The notes under the pieces: model-generated
Seen by the model: the letters and a program-made list of their open reading frames with translations, nothing else
The model's database searches: none
What the model was told of the DNA's origin: nothing
Position numbers and translations under genes: made by a program
Part shown: one piece after another, positions 38,735 to 46,439 of the stretch
Position numbering within the stretch: the first letter of the stretch is position 1
How the letters are laid out: each line of letters starts with the position of its first letter
Source: Staphylococcus hsinchuensis
Lineage (GTDB): Bacteria > Bacillota > Bacilli > Staphylococcales > Staphylococcaceae
Direction: 5' to 3'
Assembly (NCBI RefSeq): GCF_038789205.1
Contig: NZ_CP128355.1
Location: 248,001 to 312,000 of the forward strand
Length of the DNA stretch: 64,000 bases

Positions 38735-39088
38735 TTATTTCATTTTGTATTTCTCATCAAACTTATTATGTTTGGCATCACGTACTTCTTTCTTAGTTTC
38801 TGAATCAAAGCCTTGAACGACTATACCTTTATAAGTACTAACTGGCTGTACATCATACACGACACCTTTGTCATCTTTAAATTTAATTTGTTTATAATAC
38901 AATCCTTTTTTCGCACTATATAACGTTTTCTCTGATTTAACTTTATCAGTTAGATGTTCTTCCTTTAAATAATGATCTACAAGCTCAAGGTTTTTATGTC
39001 CTTGGTATGTTCTAAGACCTAAGAAAAAAGCAATTGCTAAAATTAACGAAATGACAAGCAATCCAAATACTTTTAAAAATGTCTTCAT
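38735..39088 (-). CDS. DUF3139-like small membrane-anchored protein
   Basis: A 117-residue protein. It has one N-terminal hydrophobic helix (about 5-26) that looks like an uncleaved anchor, then a short extracellular domain of basic and acidic residues (VDHYLKEEHLTDKVKSEKTLYSAKKG). It resembles DUF3139 proteins of staphylococci, of unknown role. Start ATG follows aaggag. It stands alone. Confidence 0.72.
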   Translation of the reverse strand: MKTFLKVFGLLVISLILAIAFFLGLRTYQGHKNLELVDHYLKEEHLTDKVKSEKTLYSAKKGLYYKQIKFKDDKGVVYDVQPVSTYKGIVVQGFDSETKKEVRDAKHNKFDEKYKMK

Positions 39089-39455
39089 TGTTATACTCCT
39101 TCCATCAACAATTAAAACGTACTATATCATAAAAATAAATCATACATTTTATTGGAATCACCTAATTTAATTCATAACGGTAATAGTATGACTGAAAATA
39201 TTACATTATTAAAGAGGAAAGTTCAGTTTGTAACAAAATTTTCTTATATTATCGACAAGTTTTTGTTTCTATTCATAAGGTTTTTATTTATAATTATAAT
39301 TGAACGTTGTGCAGATTAATTAAACAACATTGCATTTTTTATATTCACAAAATCATCTATGCAAAATATGTTACAATATTTTATTTTAATTGAGAGTAAA
39401 CACATACAACTTAAAATACTATAAATTCTTACTTAAAAGGGTGCACAACCGTTCC

Positions 39456-39484
39456 TTGACAATAAATACGGTTCATAATATCGT
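39456..39484 (+). promoter_or_regulatory. sarZ promoter
   Basis: TTGACA (39456-39461), a 17-nt spacer and TATCGT (39479-39484), about 24 nt before the sarZ ATG. The rest of the 39089-39507 region is AT-rich with no visible gene. Confidence 0.65.
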
Positions 39485-39507
39485 TAGTTTTCAAAAGGGG
39501 TGATTTA

Positions 39508-39948
39508 ATGGAGAAAAAAGATAGTTATTTAGAGCGACAACTATGTTTTCTATTTTATGTTTCTTCAAAAGAAGTAATAAAGAAGTATACTTCATATTTA
39601 AAGGAGTACGATCTAACTTACACGGGATATATAGTGCTACTTGCTATTGAATCAGACGAGAAAATTAATATTAAAACACTAGGTAAACGTGTATTTTTAG
39701 ATTCTGGTACGTTAACACCATTACTCAAAAAGCTTGAGAAAAAAGGTTATGTGACACGTACAAGAGAGCTCGAAGATGAACGTAGTTTAAAGATTTCATT
39801 AACAGAAAAAGGGGTTTCTATAAAAGACCCGTTATTAGATATATCCAAAAAGGTTTTCGGTGATTTAGATATGAACATCGATGAGGCAATTGAACTCAAA
39901 GAATCACTACAGAAATTTGTAAACAATCATTTTACTGACAATATTTAA
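39508..39948 (+). CDS. sarZ: MarR-type global regulator SarZ
   Basis: A 146-residue winged-helix regulator of the OhrR/MgrA group. The N-terminus [21 protein letters not shown] contains the single redox-sensing cysteine (Cys13) of SarZ. The wing-helix region follows ([28 protein letters not shown]). SarZ senses oxidants through that cysteine and controls virulence, metabolic and stress genes. A strong Shine-Dalgarno (aaaaggggtg) precedes the ATG. It is a single gene with its own promoter. Confidence 0.93.
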   Translation: MEKKDSYLERQLCFLFYVSSKEVIKKYTSYLKEYDLTYTGYIVLLAIESDEKINIKTLGKRVFLDSGTLTPLLKKLEKKGYVTRTRELEDERSLKISLTEKGVSIKDPLLDISKKVFGDLDMNIDEAIELKESLQKFVNNHFTDNI

Positions 39949-40115
39949 TATAAACGAGGTATTAAAAAGTCATATTGATCTCTATCCGCGTTCAATTAAT
40001 ACTTTTTCGTACCTCTATTCCCCCATACCCCTCCTTATTCCATTTTTATTTTTCGTATTCAATTAAGCATTATTACACTCTACTCCTATAAAATTTTATT
40101 TACCAATGTTTTGAC

Positions 40116-40145
40116 TTTGACTTTCTTTGACTATTGTCTTACAAT
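40116..40145 (+). promoter_or_regulatory. CtsR box overlapping the hsp20 promoter
   Basis: On the minus strand AGTCAAAGAAAGTCAAA (40116-40132) matches the CtsR operator (RGTCAAANANRGTCAAA) exactly. It covers the -35 TTGACT (40117-40122), which is 17 nt from TACAAT (40140-40145). The start codon of hsp20 is 190 nt downstream, giving a long untranslated leader. Confidence 0.85.
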
Positions 40146-40334
40146 GAACTTGTAAGATTTTTTTTATTTCAACTATGAATAAAGGCTAGTTATAGTTATT
40201 TATTCAATAATGACTGACACAATATGACTGTATAAATGACAAATGTGATATTAACTGTTACATTACCTATATCACAAGCTCAATTGCAAATAACGATTGT
40301 TTTATTTTAATAAACAAATTAAGGAGTGATATGT

Positions 40335-40769
40335 ATGGCTTTTGAATCTAAACCATTCAACAATTCAATTTCAGACATGAACCCTAGCAACTTAATTAAA
40401 GATTTCGGACGTACATTTTTCGAACAATTCCCTGGAAACAACATGATTAAGACTGATGTAAAGGAAACTGAAGGTGCTTATATTTTACAATCAGAACTTC
40501 CAGGATTTAACAAAGACGACATTTCATTACAATTCGAAAATAATTTACTAACACTTGAAGCAAAACAAACAACGCAAACAACTGAACAAGATGATAATGG
40601 ACGTATTATTCATCAAGAACGTAGTTTCAACGATATGAAACGTCAATTTTCTTTTGAAAATATTGATGAACAAGCTATTAAAGCTTCTTATACTAATGGA
40701 ATTCTTGAAATCACATTACCTAAAAAACCTAAAGCAGAACAACCTGTATCAAATATTCAAATTGACTAA
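40335..40769 (+). CDS. Hsp20/alpha-crystallin family small heat shock protein
   Basis: A 144-residue holdase chaperone. The alpha-crystallin domain covers about residues 36-130 (TDVKETEGAYILQSELPGFNKDDISLQFENNLLTLEA) and ends with the conserved strand ASYTNGILEITLPK. A C-terminal anchoring motif of I-x-I type is present as NIQID. aaggagtgat precedes the ATG at 40335. A CtsR box 190 nt upstream indicates heat and protein-damage control. It ends with hairpin 1 of repeat copy C acting as terminator. Confidence 0.93.
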   Translation: MAFESKPFNNSISDMNPSNLIKDFGRTFFEQFPGNNMIKTDVKETEGAYILQSELPGFNKDDISLQFENNLLTLEAKQTTQTTEQDDNGRIIHQERSFNDMKRQFSFENIDEQAIKASYTNGILEITLPKKPKAEQPVSNIQID

Positions 40770-40780
40770 TACAAAGAAAG

Positions 40781-40942
40781 AGAGTCTGAGACAAAGAAAG
40801 ATGTCTCAGACTCTTTTTAAACTATGCAGTATATGACTGAATTGAAAATGCGTTTATATCAAGCTTTTTTCAATCCTAGTCATCCTTCCGGGGTGGGACT
40901 AAGAAATCTTTATTAGTAAATTCGATTGCTGTTCCGCTCCCC
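40781..40942 (+). repeat. Dispersed two-hairpin repeat, long form (copy C, more diverged)
   Basis: Hairpin 1 (AGAGTCTGAGACA / TGTCTCAGACTCT with T run) terminates hsp20. The middle and hairpin 2 follow, with more substitutions than copies A, B and D (for example tttatatcaagc and gggactaagaaat). Confidence 0.88.
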
Positions 40943-40952
40943 GTTTTTTATA

Positions 40953-41489
40953 TTAAAATGGTGGAGGTCCTAAAATAGATTCATCGAACTTCTCTGGAAT
41001 TAATACCTTTCTCATAATAACGCCTAAATCACCATCTTCACTTTCATGTTCAGCGTAAATTTCATAGCCACGTTTCTTATATATATCGAGTAACCATGGA
41101 TGCTTGCGTGCTGATGTGCCAAGTGTGACAGCTGCTGCTTTAAGTGTATCTCGTAAAAACGTTTCTTCTACATATTTCAATAAATAACTTCCTATCCCTT
41201 GACCGTCATATGATGGTTTCGTTGCAAACCACCACACAAAGGGATAAATACTAATTCGTCTTTTCCCTCCCCAAGGGTAACGCACTGTAATTGTCGATAT
41301 GATTTCCCCCTCGATTTCTAACACAAATGTAGTATTATCAATAATATTCTTCTTAACATCTGATACTGAAGCATTTACTGATGGCCAATCTATCCCTAAA
41401 TCTCTAAGTGGTGTAAACGCATCATACATTATTGCTTGAATTTCTTCAGCATCTGAAGTATCAGCAATTCTAATATTGTAATCTGACAT
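40953..41489 (-). CDS. GNAT family N-acetyltransferase
   Basis: A 178-residue acetyltransferase. Acetyl-CoA site: FATKPSYDGQGIGSYLLKYVEE (about 89-110), followed by LGTSARKHPWLLDIYKKRGYEIY. The N-terminus has the usual IRIADTSDAEEI strand-helix. The substrate is unknown. aaaaggatg precedes the ATG. It is convergent with hsp20 across repeat copy C. Confidence 0.88.
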   Translation of the reverse strand: MSDYNIRIADTSDAEEIQAIMYDAFTPLRDLGIDWPSVNASVSDVKKNIIDNTTFVLEIEGEIISTITVRYPWGGKRRISIYPFVWWFATKPSYDGQGIGSYLLKYVEETFLRDTLKAAAVTLGTSARKHPWLLDIYKKRGYEIYAEHESEDGDLGVIMRKVLIPEKFDESILGPPPF

Positions 41490-41594
41490 TTTTTCACATC
41501 CTTTTAAGCTACTTTACTCTATAAGCGACATTAGAATAATATAATTATATGGACACATTACGCCTTTCACAGACTTTCAGTCAATTATTGTGTT

Positions 41595-41624
41595 TTGCTT
41601 TTTTATATAACCTCATGTTATAAT
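41595..41624 (+). promoter_or_regulatory. Promoter of the putative antitoxin RNA
   Basis: TTGCTT (41595-41600), an 18-nt spacer and TATAAT (41619-41624) with the extended -10 TGT just before it (41616-41618). Confidence 0.7.
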
Positions 41625-41630
41625 CTAGTT

Positions 41631-41692
41631 AACAAAGATAAGATTCATGAATCACCAAACCCCCAATCTACGGTCATAGATTGGGGGTTTTT
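41631..41692 (+). ncRNA. Putative antisense antitoxin RNA of an Fst-type type I toxin-antitoxin system
   Basis: A short untranslated transcript is expected from the promoter at 41595-41624 to the strong hairpin at 41657-41690 (about 60 nt; ends approximate). It carries AGATTCATGAATCACC (41641-41656). This is complementary, apart from a one-nucleotide bulge, to the toxin messenger around its Shine-Dalgarno and start codon (41797-41813). That is the arrangement of RNAII in Fst/par loci: trans pairing at the ribosome site plus a shared terminator. Confidence 0.7.
41657..41690. terminator. Shared bidirectional terminator of the toxin-antitoxin locus
   Basis: AAACCCCCAATCTA pairs perfectly with TAGATTGGGGGTTT around a 6-nt loop. 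Both the toxin messenger (minus) and antitoxin RNA (plus) would end here. Confidence 0.92.
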
Positions 41693-41711
41693 ACGGTGAG
41701 GCTCATGTCGC

Positions 41712-41804
41712 CTATCTGTTACGATTGTTTAGCCAAAACGTGAACATCGCAACAATACACCCAGAGATGATGGGTGCAATAATACTCACAAAGATGAGAT
41801 TCAT
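41712..41804 (-). CDS. Fst-like type I toxin peptide
   Basis: A 30-residue peptide, MNLIFVSIIAPIISGCIVAM then FTFWLNNRNR. It has a single membrane helix with the AP-I-SG-C pattern and a polar, basic tail after WL, typical of the Fst/Ldr family of membrane-acting toxins in Firmicutes. A very strong Shine-Dalgarno (ggaaggaggtg) lies before the ATG. A leader hairpin ending in GGAAG reaches into that Shine-Dalgarno (41816-41843). The gene is convergent to the antitoxin RNA and shares its terminator. It is too short for normal ORF calling. Confidence 0.85.
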   Translation of the reverse strand: MNLIFVSIIAPIISGCIVAMFTFWLNNRNR

Positions 41805-41815
41805 GAATTCACCTC

Positions 41816-41843
41816 CTTCCATAGTCAGGTTCGCCTATGGAAG
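41816..41843 (-). promoter_or_regulatory. Toxin messenger 5' leader hairpin
   Basis: CTTCCATAG and CTATGGAAG form a perfect 9-bp stem with a 10-nt loop. Its 3' arm overlaps the GGAAG at the front of the toxin Shine-Dalgarno, so it should limit translation, as the upstream helix does in Fst messengers. Confidence 0.72.
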
Positions 41844-41984
41844 TTAAGGCGACTATATTATTATATCATTATTAAATACTTACACGCACCCGCTTCTCAA
41901 ATAATCATTTTATTCATACTTATCTAACAAAACTGTAAGGTAGATATCATTTTTATTTAACGTATGTTTGAATAGTAATTGGAG

Positions 41985-42335
41985 ATGTTACACATCGAAA
42001 ATAGAAATAATAACGATAACGTATTATCAGCACTAAGTTATTTTAGTATATTATTCGCGCCAGTGATTTTTCCATTACTTGTCTGGATTATTTCTAAAAA
42101 ACAATCGGCACAACATGGAAAGCAAGCTTTCTTTAACCAGATTGTTCTATGGATTATGTTCTTTATTGCAAAGGGAGCTGACATATTCTATTCAGAAATT
42201 CCTGATAAACCTTTTGATAATCCAGAAATGATGCAAACTGGTGCCATTATCGTGTTAGTAATATTCGGTATCATCGCACTCATTTTATTTATTAAAAATA
42301 TTGCTAAAGGCATTAAATTATTAACTAAAGAATAA
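41985..42335 (+). CDS. DUF4870 membrane protein
   Basis: A roughly 116-residue protein with an N-terminal soluble stretch (ENRNNNDNVLSALSYFS) and three helices. The VIFPLLVWIISKKQSAQHGKQAFFNQI segment is typical of DUF4870/Tic20-like small proteins. The start is uncertain: the TTG at 41979 and the ATG at 41985 both sit at or against the ggag that would be the Shine-Dalgarno. Function unknown. It ends at repeat copy D, facing the SRPBCC gene. Confidence 0.75.
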   Translation: MLHIENRNNNDNVLSALSYFSILFAPVIFPLLVWIISKKQSAQHGKQAFFNQIVLWIMFFIAKGADIFYSEIPDKPFDNPEMMQTGAIIVLVIFGIIALILFIKNIAKGIKLLTKE

Positions 42336-42496
42336 AGAGTCTGAGACAAAAATAGGTGTCTAGACTCTTTATCAATTTGGCAGTAGATGTCTGAATTGAA
42401 AATGCGCTTAGAACAAGCTTTTTCAATCCTAGTCATCCTTGCCGGGGTGGGACTACGAAATCTCTATTAGAAAATTCGATTTCTGTCTCACTCCCT
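42334..42496 (+). repeat. Dispersed two-hairpin repeat, long form (copy D)
   Basis: Close to copies A and B through the middle and hairpin 2. Hairpin 1 has lost one base on its 3' arm (gtctagactc for gtctcagactc), and one T is missing in the middle T run. It lies between the convergent DUF4870 and SRPBCC genes. Confidence 0.9.
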
Positions 42497-42499
42497 TTT

Positions 42500-42982
42500 T
42501 TATTTATTAAATTCTTTTTGAACTAACTTTTCTAAATTATCAAATGTGCTATTCATTCCAGCTTCCACGCCCATATCTAATAATTTTTGAGCGGCTTCCG
42601 CATCTGGTAATTCAGCTACTGATTCAACTGTCGAGGAGTTATCTTCATGCCCTATAAGACGAATCGTATTGTGCATACCGTCCATATTTTGATCTATATT
42701 GCCTTGTTCGTCAGCAAAATAATCATAGTAATCAATTAAATAAGGTGCTTCAACACGTTTATATTGTGCAACTGTATAACTTGTTGCCTCAGGTGCTTTG
42801 ATAGCGAAAAATGCTTTTCCACCTGTTTCGACATTAAATTCGAATACTTCTAATGTTGCCCCTTCTGGATGGAACCATTTTTCAAATAAATCCTGCTCTG
42901 TATAAGCTTTAAATATATTCTCTTTTGTCGTATTAAACTTTCTAGTGAAAATAATTTTATTTTCTTCTACTCTTAAAGCCAT
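42500..42982 (-). CDS. SRPBCC (AHSA1-like) domain protein
   Basis: A 160-residue START/Bet v1-type protein. It shows the AHSA1 pattern: FTRKFNTTKENIFKAYTEQDLFEKWFHPEGATLEVFEFNVETGG at the N-terminus and a long C-terminal helix (GVEAGMNSTFDNLEKLV). Such proteins bind hydrophobic ligands; the specific role is unknown. Its ATG directly follows the TAA of the upstream HhH/NTF2 gene (TAAATG), so the two are an operon. The pair is divergent from the PadR gene. Confidence 0.87.
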   Translation of the reverse strand: MALRVEENKIIFTRKFNTTKENIFKAYTEQDLFEKWFHPEGATLEVFEFNVETGGKAFFAIKAPEATSYTVAQYKRVEAPYLIDYYDYFADEQGNIDQNMDGMHNTIRLIGHEDNSSTVESVAELPDAEAAQKLLDMGVEAGMNSTFDNLEKLVQKEFNK

Positions 42983-43579
42983 TTAATCATCCTCTTCTTC
43001 CATAATGACATATGATGTCACTTTTTTAATTTTTGCATCTTTCTTATGACTTTCAAATTCAAAAAAGTCGGCAAAATGTGTAATGGTACCATCTTTAGTT
43101 ATTTGTTTACCATCCACTGATCCCATTTTACCATGAGAGATATTATGTTTGACTTCAATAGAAGTGATGGCTGTTTTATGTTCATTGAGCTCGCTAATGA
43201 AATCTTCCAAACTATATGTTTCTTGATTATAGCCAGCTATTTCCCAAACCATATTGTCGTCGGCTATCTTTTTCAATAATGCATCATCAATCGTTGCAAT
43301 CCCGATGATAAAATCAATCATCCTACGTCGTTTCGGGGCATTATCGCAATTTAAATCTCCTTCGAATTCAAATGGTAGGTTAGTAATGGCTTCGTGTTTA
43401 AAGTTTAATCCAATTTCTTTTAATGCAGTTTGCAATCTCTCTATTGCTTTAGGCCCTACCCCATGCGTATCTAATAATGCCAAACGTTCATATTCGGCGA
43501 CCTCTTCTAATGTAGTTACTCCTAAATTATCTAAAGCATTTTTAGCAGGCTTTCCAATATTTGGTAATGCTGTCGTCAT
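42983..43579 (-). CDS. Helix-hairpin-helix plus NTF2/SnoaL-like fusion protein
   Basis: A 198-residue protein with two parts. Residues 1-60 form a helix-hairpin-helix-like region (LPNIGKPAKNALDNLGVTTL; HGVGPKAIERLQTALKEIGL), similar to short DUF4332-like DNA-binding modules. Residues 85-195 look like an NTF2/SnoaL-type cone (MIDFIIGIATIDDALLKKIADDNMVWEIAG ... ITHFADFFEF). The gene starts 8 nt after gggggcg and is coupled to the SRPBCC gene. It shares its upstream region with a PadR gene. The biochemical role is not known to me. Confidence 0.8.
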   Translation of the reverse strand: MTTALPNIGKPAKNALDNLGVTTLEEVAEYERLALLDTHGVGPKAIERLQTALKEIGLNFKHEAITNLPFEFEGDLNCDNAPKRRRMIDFIIGIATIDDALLKKIADDNMVWEIAGYNQETYSLEDFISELNEHKTAITSIEVKHNISHGKMGSVDGKQITKDGTITHFADFFEFESHKKDAKIKKVTSYVIMEEEDD

Positions 43580-43671
43580 GTCATATCGCCCCCTTTTTAA
43601 GTACCATTACCCGTTTACATAGCTTTCAATACAATATTTTTTTGTCAGAAACAACGTCTTTCGTAAAATGC

Positions 43672-43737
43672 ACTATCTTTTATTGTAAGGTAGTTGACAA
43701 ACGATTATTTCCATACTATCTTACTATATAAGATAGT
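43672..43737. promoter_or_regulatory. Two PadR-type palindromic operators flanking a promoter
   Basis: Site 2 (43715-43737) is ACTATCTTA, 5 nt, TAAGATAGT, a perfect palindrome. Site 1 (43672-43694) is ACTATCTTT, 5 nt, TAAGGTAGT, the same with two changes. Centres are 43 nt apart, about four DNA turns. A TTGACA (43694-43699) lies between them, with its -10 inside site 2. Both the padR operon and the divergent HhH/SRPBCC operon could be repressed from here. Confidence 0.8.
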
Positions 43738-43752
43738 GAAAAGAGGGATACG

Positions 43753-44091
43753 ATGTCTATATCCGATCAAATGATGAAAGGTTTGCTAGATGGCGCAATT
43801 TTAAGCTTAATCGCACAAAACGAAACATATGGTTATGAAATTTTAGATAAGTTAAAGGCCCAACAATTTCCAGAAATTAGTGATGGTAGTATTTATCCAG
43901 TTTTATTGAGGTTAAGTAAGAAAGGTTACGTCTCTTCAGTAACAAAGAAGTCTGACAGTGGTGGTCCAAGAAGGAAATACTATTCAATTACTGACTCTGG
44001 TTTAGCAGAATTAAATAAATTTAAGTATAAATGGAACTATTTGAATCACGGTATGAATAATTTAATGAGGAGTGTTGATGATGTTGAGTGA
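43753..44091 (+). CDS. PadR family transcriptional regulator
   Basis: A 112-residue winged-helix regulator. N-terminal recognition region: GLLDGAILSLIAQNETYGYEILDKL; wing: ISDGSIYPVLLRLSKKGYVSSVTKKSDSGGPRRKYYSIT. gaggg precedes the ATG. Two palindromes upstream are its likely binding sites (autoregulation). It overlaps the downstream HAAS-domain membrane gene by 11 nt, the usual PadR/HAAS pairing. Confidence 0.92.
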   Translation: MSISDQMMKGLLDGAILSLIAQNETYGYEILDKLKAQQFPEISDGSIYPVLLRLSKKGYVSSVTKKSDSGGPRRKYYSITDSGLAELNKFKYKWNYLNHGMNNLMRSVDDVE

Positions 44092-44848
44092 CAAAGCTGA
44101 AAATTTTTTAATAAAACTGAAAGCCGAATTGCTCTTAAGAGGTAAAAATGAAACTGAAATTGAAGAAATTATAGATGAATTACACGATCATCTTGCGATA
44201 GCAGAAGCGAACAATGAAGATGTTTCTAGTATAGTCAATACACCTATCAAAGCATACGCTGATAATTTCTCAGAAGAACTGAGTCGAGACACCGGTTTAG
44301 GCAAATTCATCTATTATTTAGCAACATTCTTAATATTGATATTTATTATTCCACGTATGATAGACAACTCTTTCACATTAAGTTTAAGTCTAATATTATA
44401 TATTACTTTTGGTTATCTATTAGTATTTATTTTTGATTTAATTGTTTTAAAAAAAGCGATTGTACGTTGGGGAGATAATAAAAAAACGTATATTGTAGTT
44501 GGTATATGGTCAGTTACAGCTTTCTTACTATTCATTGGATTAGAATGGTTAACTCGTCACTATCCTCTTGTTACTTTTTGGAATCCAAGCTTTATTACCA
44601 ACATTATAATGGGGAGCATATTATTAGTTATCTCCGTAATTATAACTATTATTAAAAAACAAAAATTTTTCGGTCTGATTCTCATAGGACTTTGTCTACC
44701 TGAAATTATCGGTTTGCTAGTCACTGGAAAAGATTATACCAATACTAATTTTCTTATTATTTCATTAATAGGACTTATTATTTTTAACTGTGCTTTTATA
44801 GGCTATACTATATATGCATATTATAAAGACAAACGATCTAAAAATTAA
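44081..44848 (+). CDS. HAAS-domain membrane protein (DUF1700-like) paired with PadR
   Basis: A 255-residue protein. The N-terminal cytoplasmic HAAS-type domain (residues 1-70) has LKAELLLRGKNETEIEEIIDELHDHLAIAEANNED. About six to seven helices follow from residue 80 to the end. Several in-frame starts exist (44072 to 44081); gaggag is best spaced for the ATG at 44081. It overlaps padR, suggesting translational coupling. Function unknown; such proteins are thought to act with their PadR partner. Confidence 0.82.
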   Translation: MLSDKAENFLIKLKAELLLRGKNETEIEEIIDELHDHLAIAEANNEDVSSIVNTPIKAYADNFSEELSRDTGLGKFIYYLATFLILIFIIPRMIDNSFTLSLSLILYITFGYLLVFIFDLIVLKKAIVRWGDNKKTYIVVGIWSVTAFLLFIGLEWLTRHYPLVTFWNPSFITNIIMGSILLVISVIITIIKKQKFFGLILIGLCLPEIIGLLVTGKDYTNTNFLIISLIGLIIFNCAFIGYTIYAYYKDKRSKN

Positions 44849-44861
44849 ATTTCACATAAAA

Positions 44862-44904
44862 AAACCAGCCATTTCATTGAGTTGATGAAATGGCTGGTTT
44901 CTTT
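44862..44904. terminator. Bidirectional terminator
   Basis: AAACCAGCCATTTCAT pairs perfectly with ATGAAATGGCTGGTTT around a 7-nt loop. It lies between the HAAS gene and convergent yceI. Confidence 0.93.
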
Positions 44905-44913
44905 TAAAATGAA

Positions 44914-45429
44914 TTATTCTTCTACTGCAAATTCTAAGCTTACTTGGAAGTGTACGTCTTTACCGATCATTACGCCACCTGTTTCAAGTTTTTGGTTGAA
45001 AGTGATGCCATATTTTTCTCTATTAATTGAACCGTTAACGATATAACCAACTGTTGTTGCACCGTTCATTGGGTTTTTACTTTTACCTTCATAATTTAGT
45101 TCAAATGTTTCTTCTTCTGTTACATCTTTAATTGTTAAATTACCAGTTACTGATTTTTCATCTGCTTTTGTAACTTCGAATTTGATTTCTGGGTATTGTT
45201 CAACATTTAAGAAATCTTCGCCACGTAAGTGATTATCACGATCTTCTACGCGTGTATCAATTGATTTTGCGTTAATGATAAATTCACCTTGTAATGAGCT
45301 TAAATCTTCTACGTCACCTTCTGGTTTTGCTTCAAATTCGTTAAATCTACCTTTTACATTTGAAATTACTAAGTGTTTAATTGAAAATTCAACAGCTGAA
45401 TGTGCTGCATCAAAGTTTAATTTTGCCAT
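44914..45429 (-). CDS. YceI family lipid-binding protein
   Basis: A 171-residue YceI beta-barrel protein with the typical start FDAAHSAVEFSIKHLVISNVKGRF and end YGITFNQKLETGGVMIGKDVHFQVSLE. There is no signal peptide, so this version is cytoplasmic. The family binds isoprenoid-type lipids, but the role in staphylococci is undefined. aggaggta precedes the ATG. It is monocistronic. Confidence 0.92.
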   Translation of the reverse strand: MAKLNFDAAHSAVEFSIKHLVISNVKGRFNEFEAKPEGDVEDLSSLQGEFIINAKSIDTRVEDRDNHLRGEDFLNVEQYPEIKFEVTKADEKSVTGNLTIKDVTEEETFELNYEGKSKNPMNGATTVGYIVNGSINREKYGITFNQKLETGGVMIGKDVHFQVSLEFAVEE

Positions 45430-45767
45430 CCTACATTACCTCCTAATAATCATTTCGATATATTCATTATACCAAATACATATAATATATCAAACATGAA
45501 AACTCACTACTTAAAAATAAACGTTGTACTTCGGAAAAATGAGGTGCTATTTAACAATATAAAGTTTTTCATTACCACTCTACCCGTTCTAATGAGTGTT
45601 AATTACTTCATTATTATTTAAGAAATGTATAAATACTAAAAAATCCAGGACATAAATAACAACCATTAAGCCCCTCAAAGAATCTTTGAGGGGCTTATAC
45701 TTATATCAATAATTCGTTTTGTTATTACTCAATACTTATATGTTATTTCAAAAAAACACAATAAACT
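45430..45767. other. Intergenic region between dsbA-like and yceI genes
   Basis: About 340 nt. A terminator hairpin lies at 45668-45696 (AAGCCCCTCAAAG, 3 nt, CTTTGAGGGGCTT), which serves the dsbA-like gene on the minus strand. The rest is AT-rich, with the yceI promoter presumably near 45470. Confidence 0.75.
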
Positions 45768-46394
45768 TTAATTGTCCTTATCATTCTGTGTGTGTTTATC
45801 AATCAATCGTTTATAGTTGGCATATTTATATGGATCCTCTAGTTTTTCCCCACCAACATAAACTGTAGGGGCTACCGTTACACCATCTTTTTTAGCTTGT
45901 TGTTGATCCTTCTTTGCAACTTTCCATGCAGAACTTTGTTTTGATTTGTATGCCTCTTTAATCTTAGCTTTTTTCTGATTATCAATTTTTAGAGCGTCGA
46001 TTTGTTTATCGATTAACTTTTTAGTAATCCAATTTTTTTCAGACTTAGGTTGTTGTTCAAACATGCGTTTTTGAAATGCTAAGTATTGTTTTGGGGCATA
46101 TTGTTGAACCGCATGCCCTGCACGTGAACCGAGGAGTGCATCATCACCTAAAATAGCAATATTAACAAATTGATAATCTACTTTATCTTTATCAATATCA
46201 TTTTCTTTCAGCTTAGGTAGTACATGTTGTTCTACCTTTTTACAATATGAACATTTGTAGTCACCATATTCAATAATTTTCACTTTACCATCTTTTGTTG
46301 TCTCTTCTCCTTTATGGAGATTGTCAATATTGTTACACCCACTCAGGACTATAATTGACAAAAGAAAGCACAGAGTAACAAATAACTTTTTCAT
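45768..46394 (-). CDS. dsbA: DsbA-like thioredoxin-fold lipoprotein
   Basis: A 208-residue lipoprotein. The signal peptide ends in lipobox LSGC (Cys20). The thioredoxin fold with helical insertion carries the active site CSYC (Cys48 and Cys51), in IIEYGDYKCSYCKK; the cis-proline loop is VAPTVY. Staphylococcal DsbA is a membrane-tethered thiol oxidase without a DsbB partner; its active site in S. aureus is CPYC, so the dipeptide differs here. The putative lipoprotein gene upstream (46440) lies 45 nt away on the same strand. Confidence 0.88.
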   Translation of the reverse strand: MKKLFVTLCFLLSIIVLSGCNNIDNLHKGEETTKDGKVKIIEYGDYKCSYCKKVEQHVLPKLKENDIDKDKVDYQFVNIAILGDDALLGSRAGHAVQQYAPKQYLAFQKRMFEQQPKSEKNWITKKLIDKQIDALKIDNQKKAKIKEAYKSKQSSAWKVAKKDQQQAKKDGVTVAPTVYVGGEKLEDPYKYANYKRLIDKHTQNDKDN

Positions 46395-46439
46395 TTAACT
46401 TTTGTGTACACCTCGATTGTTTGTTAGACAAACAACGCA

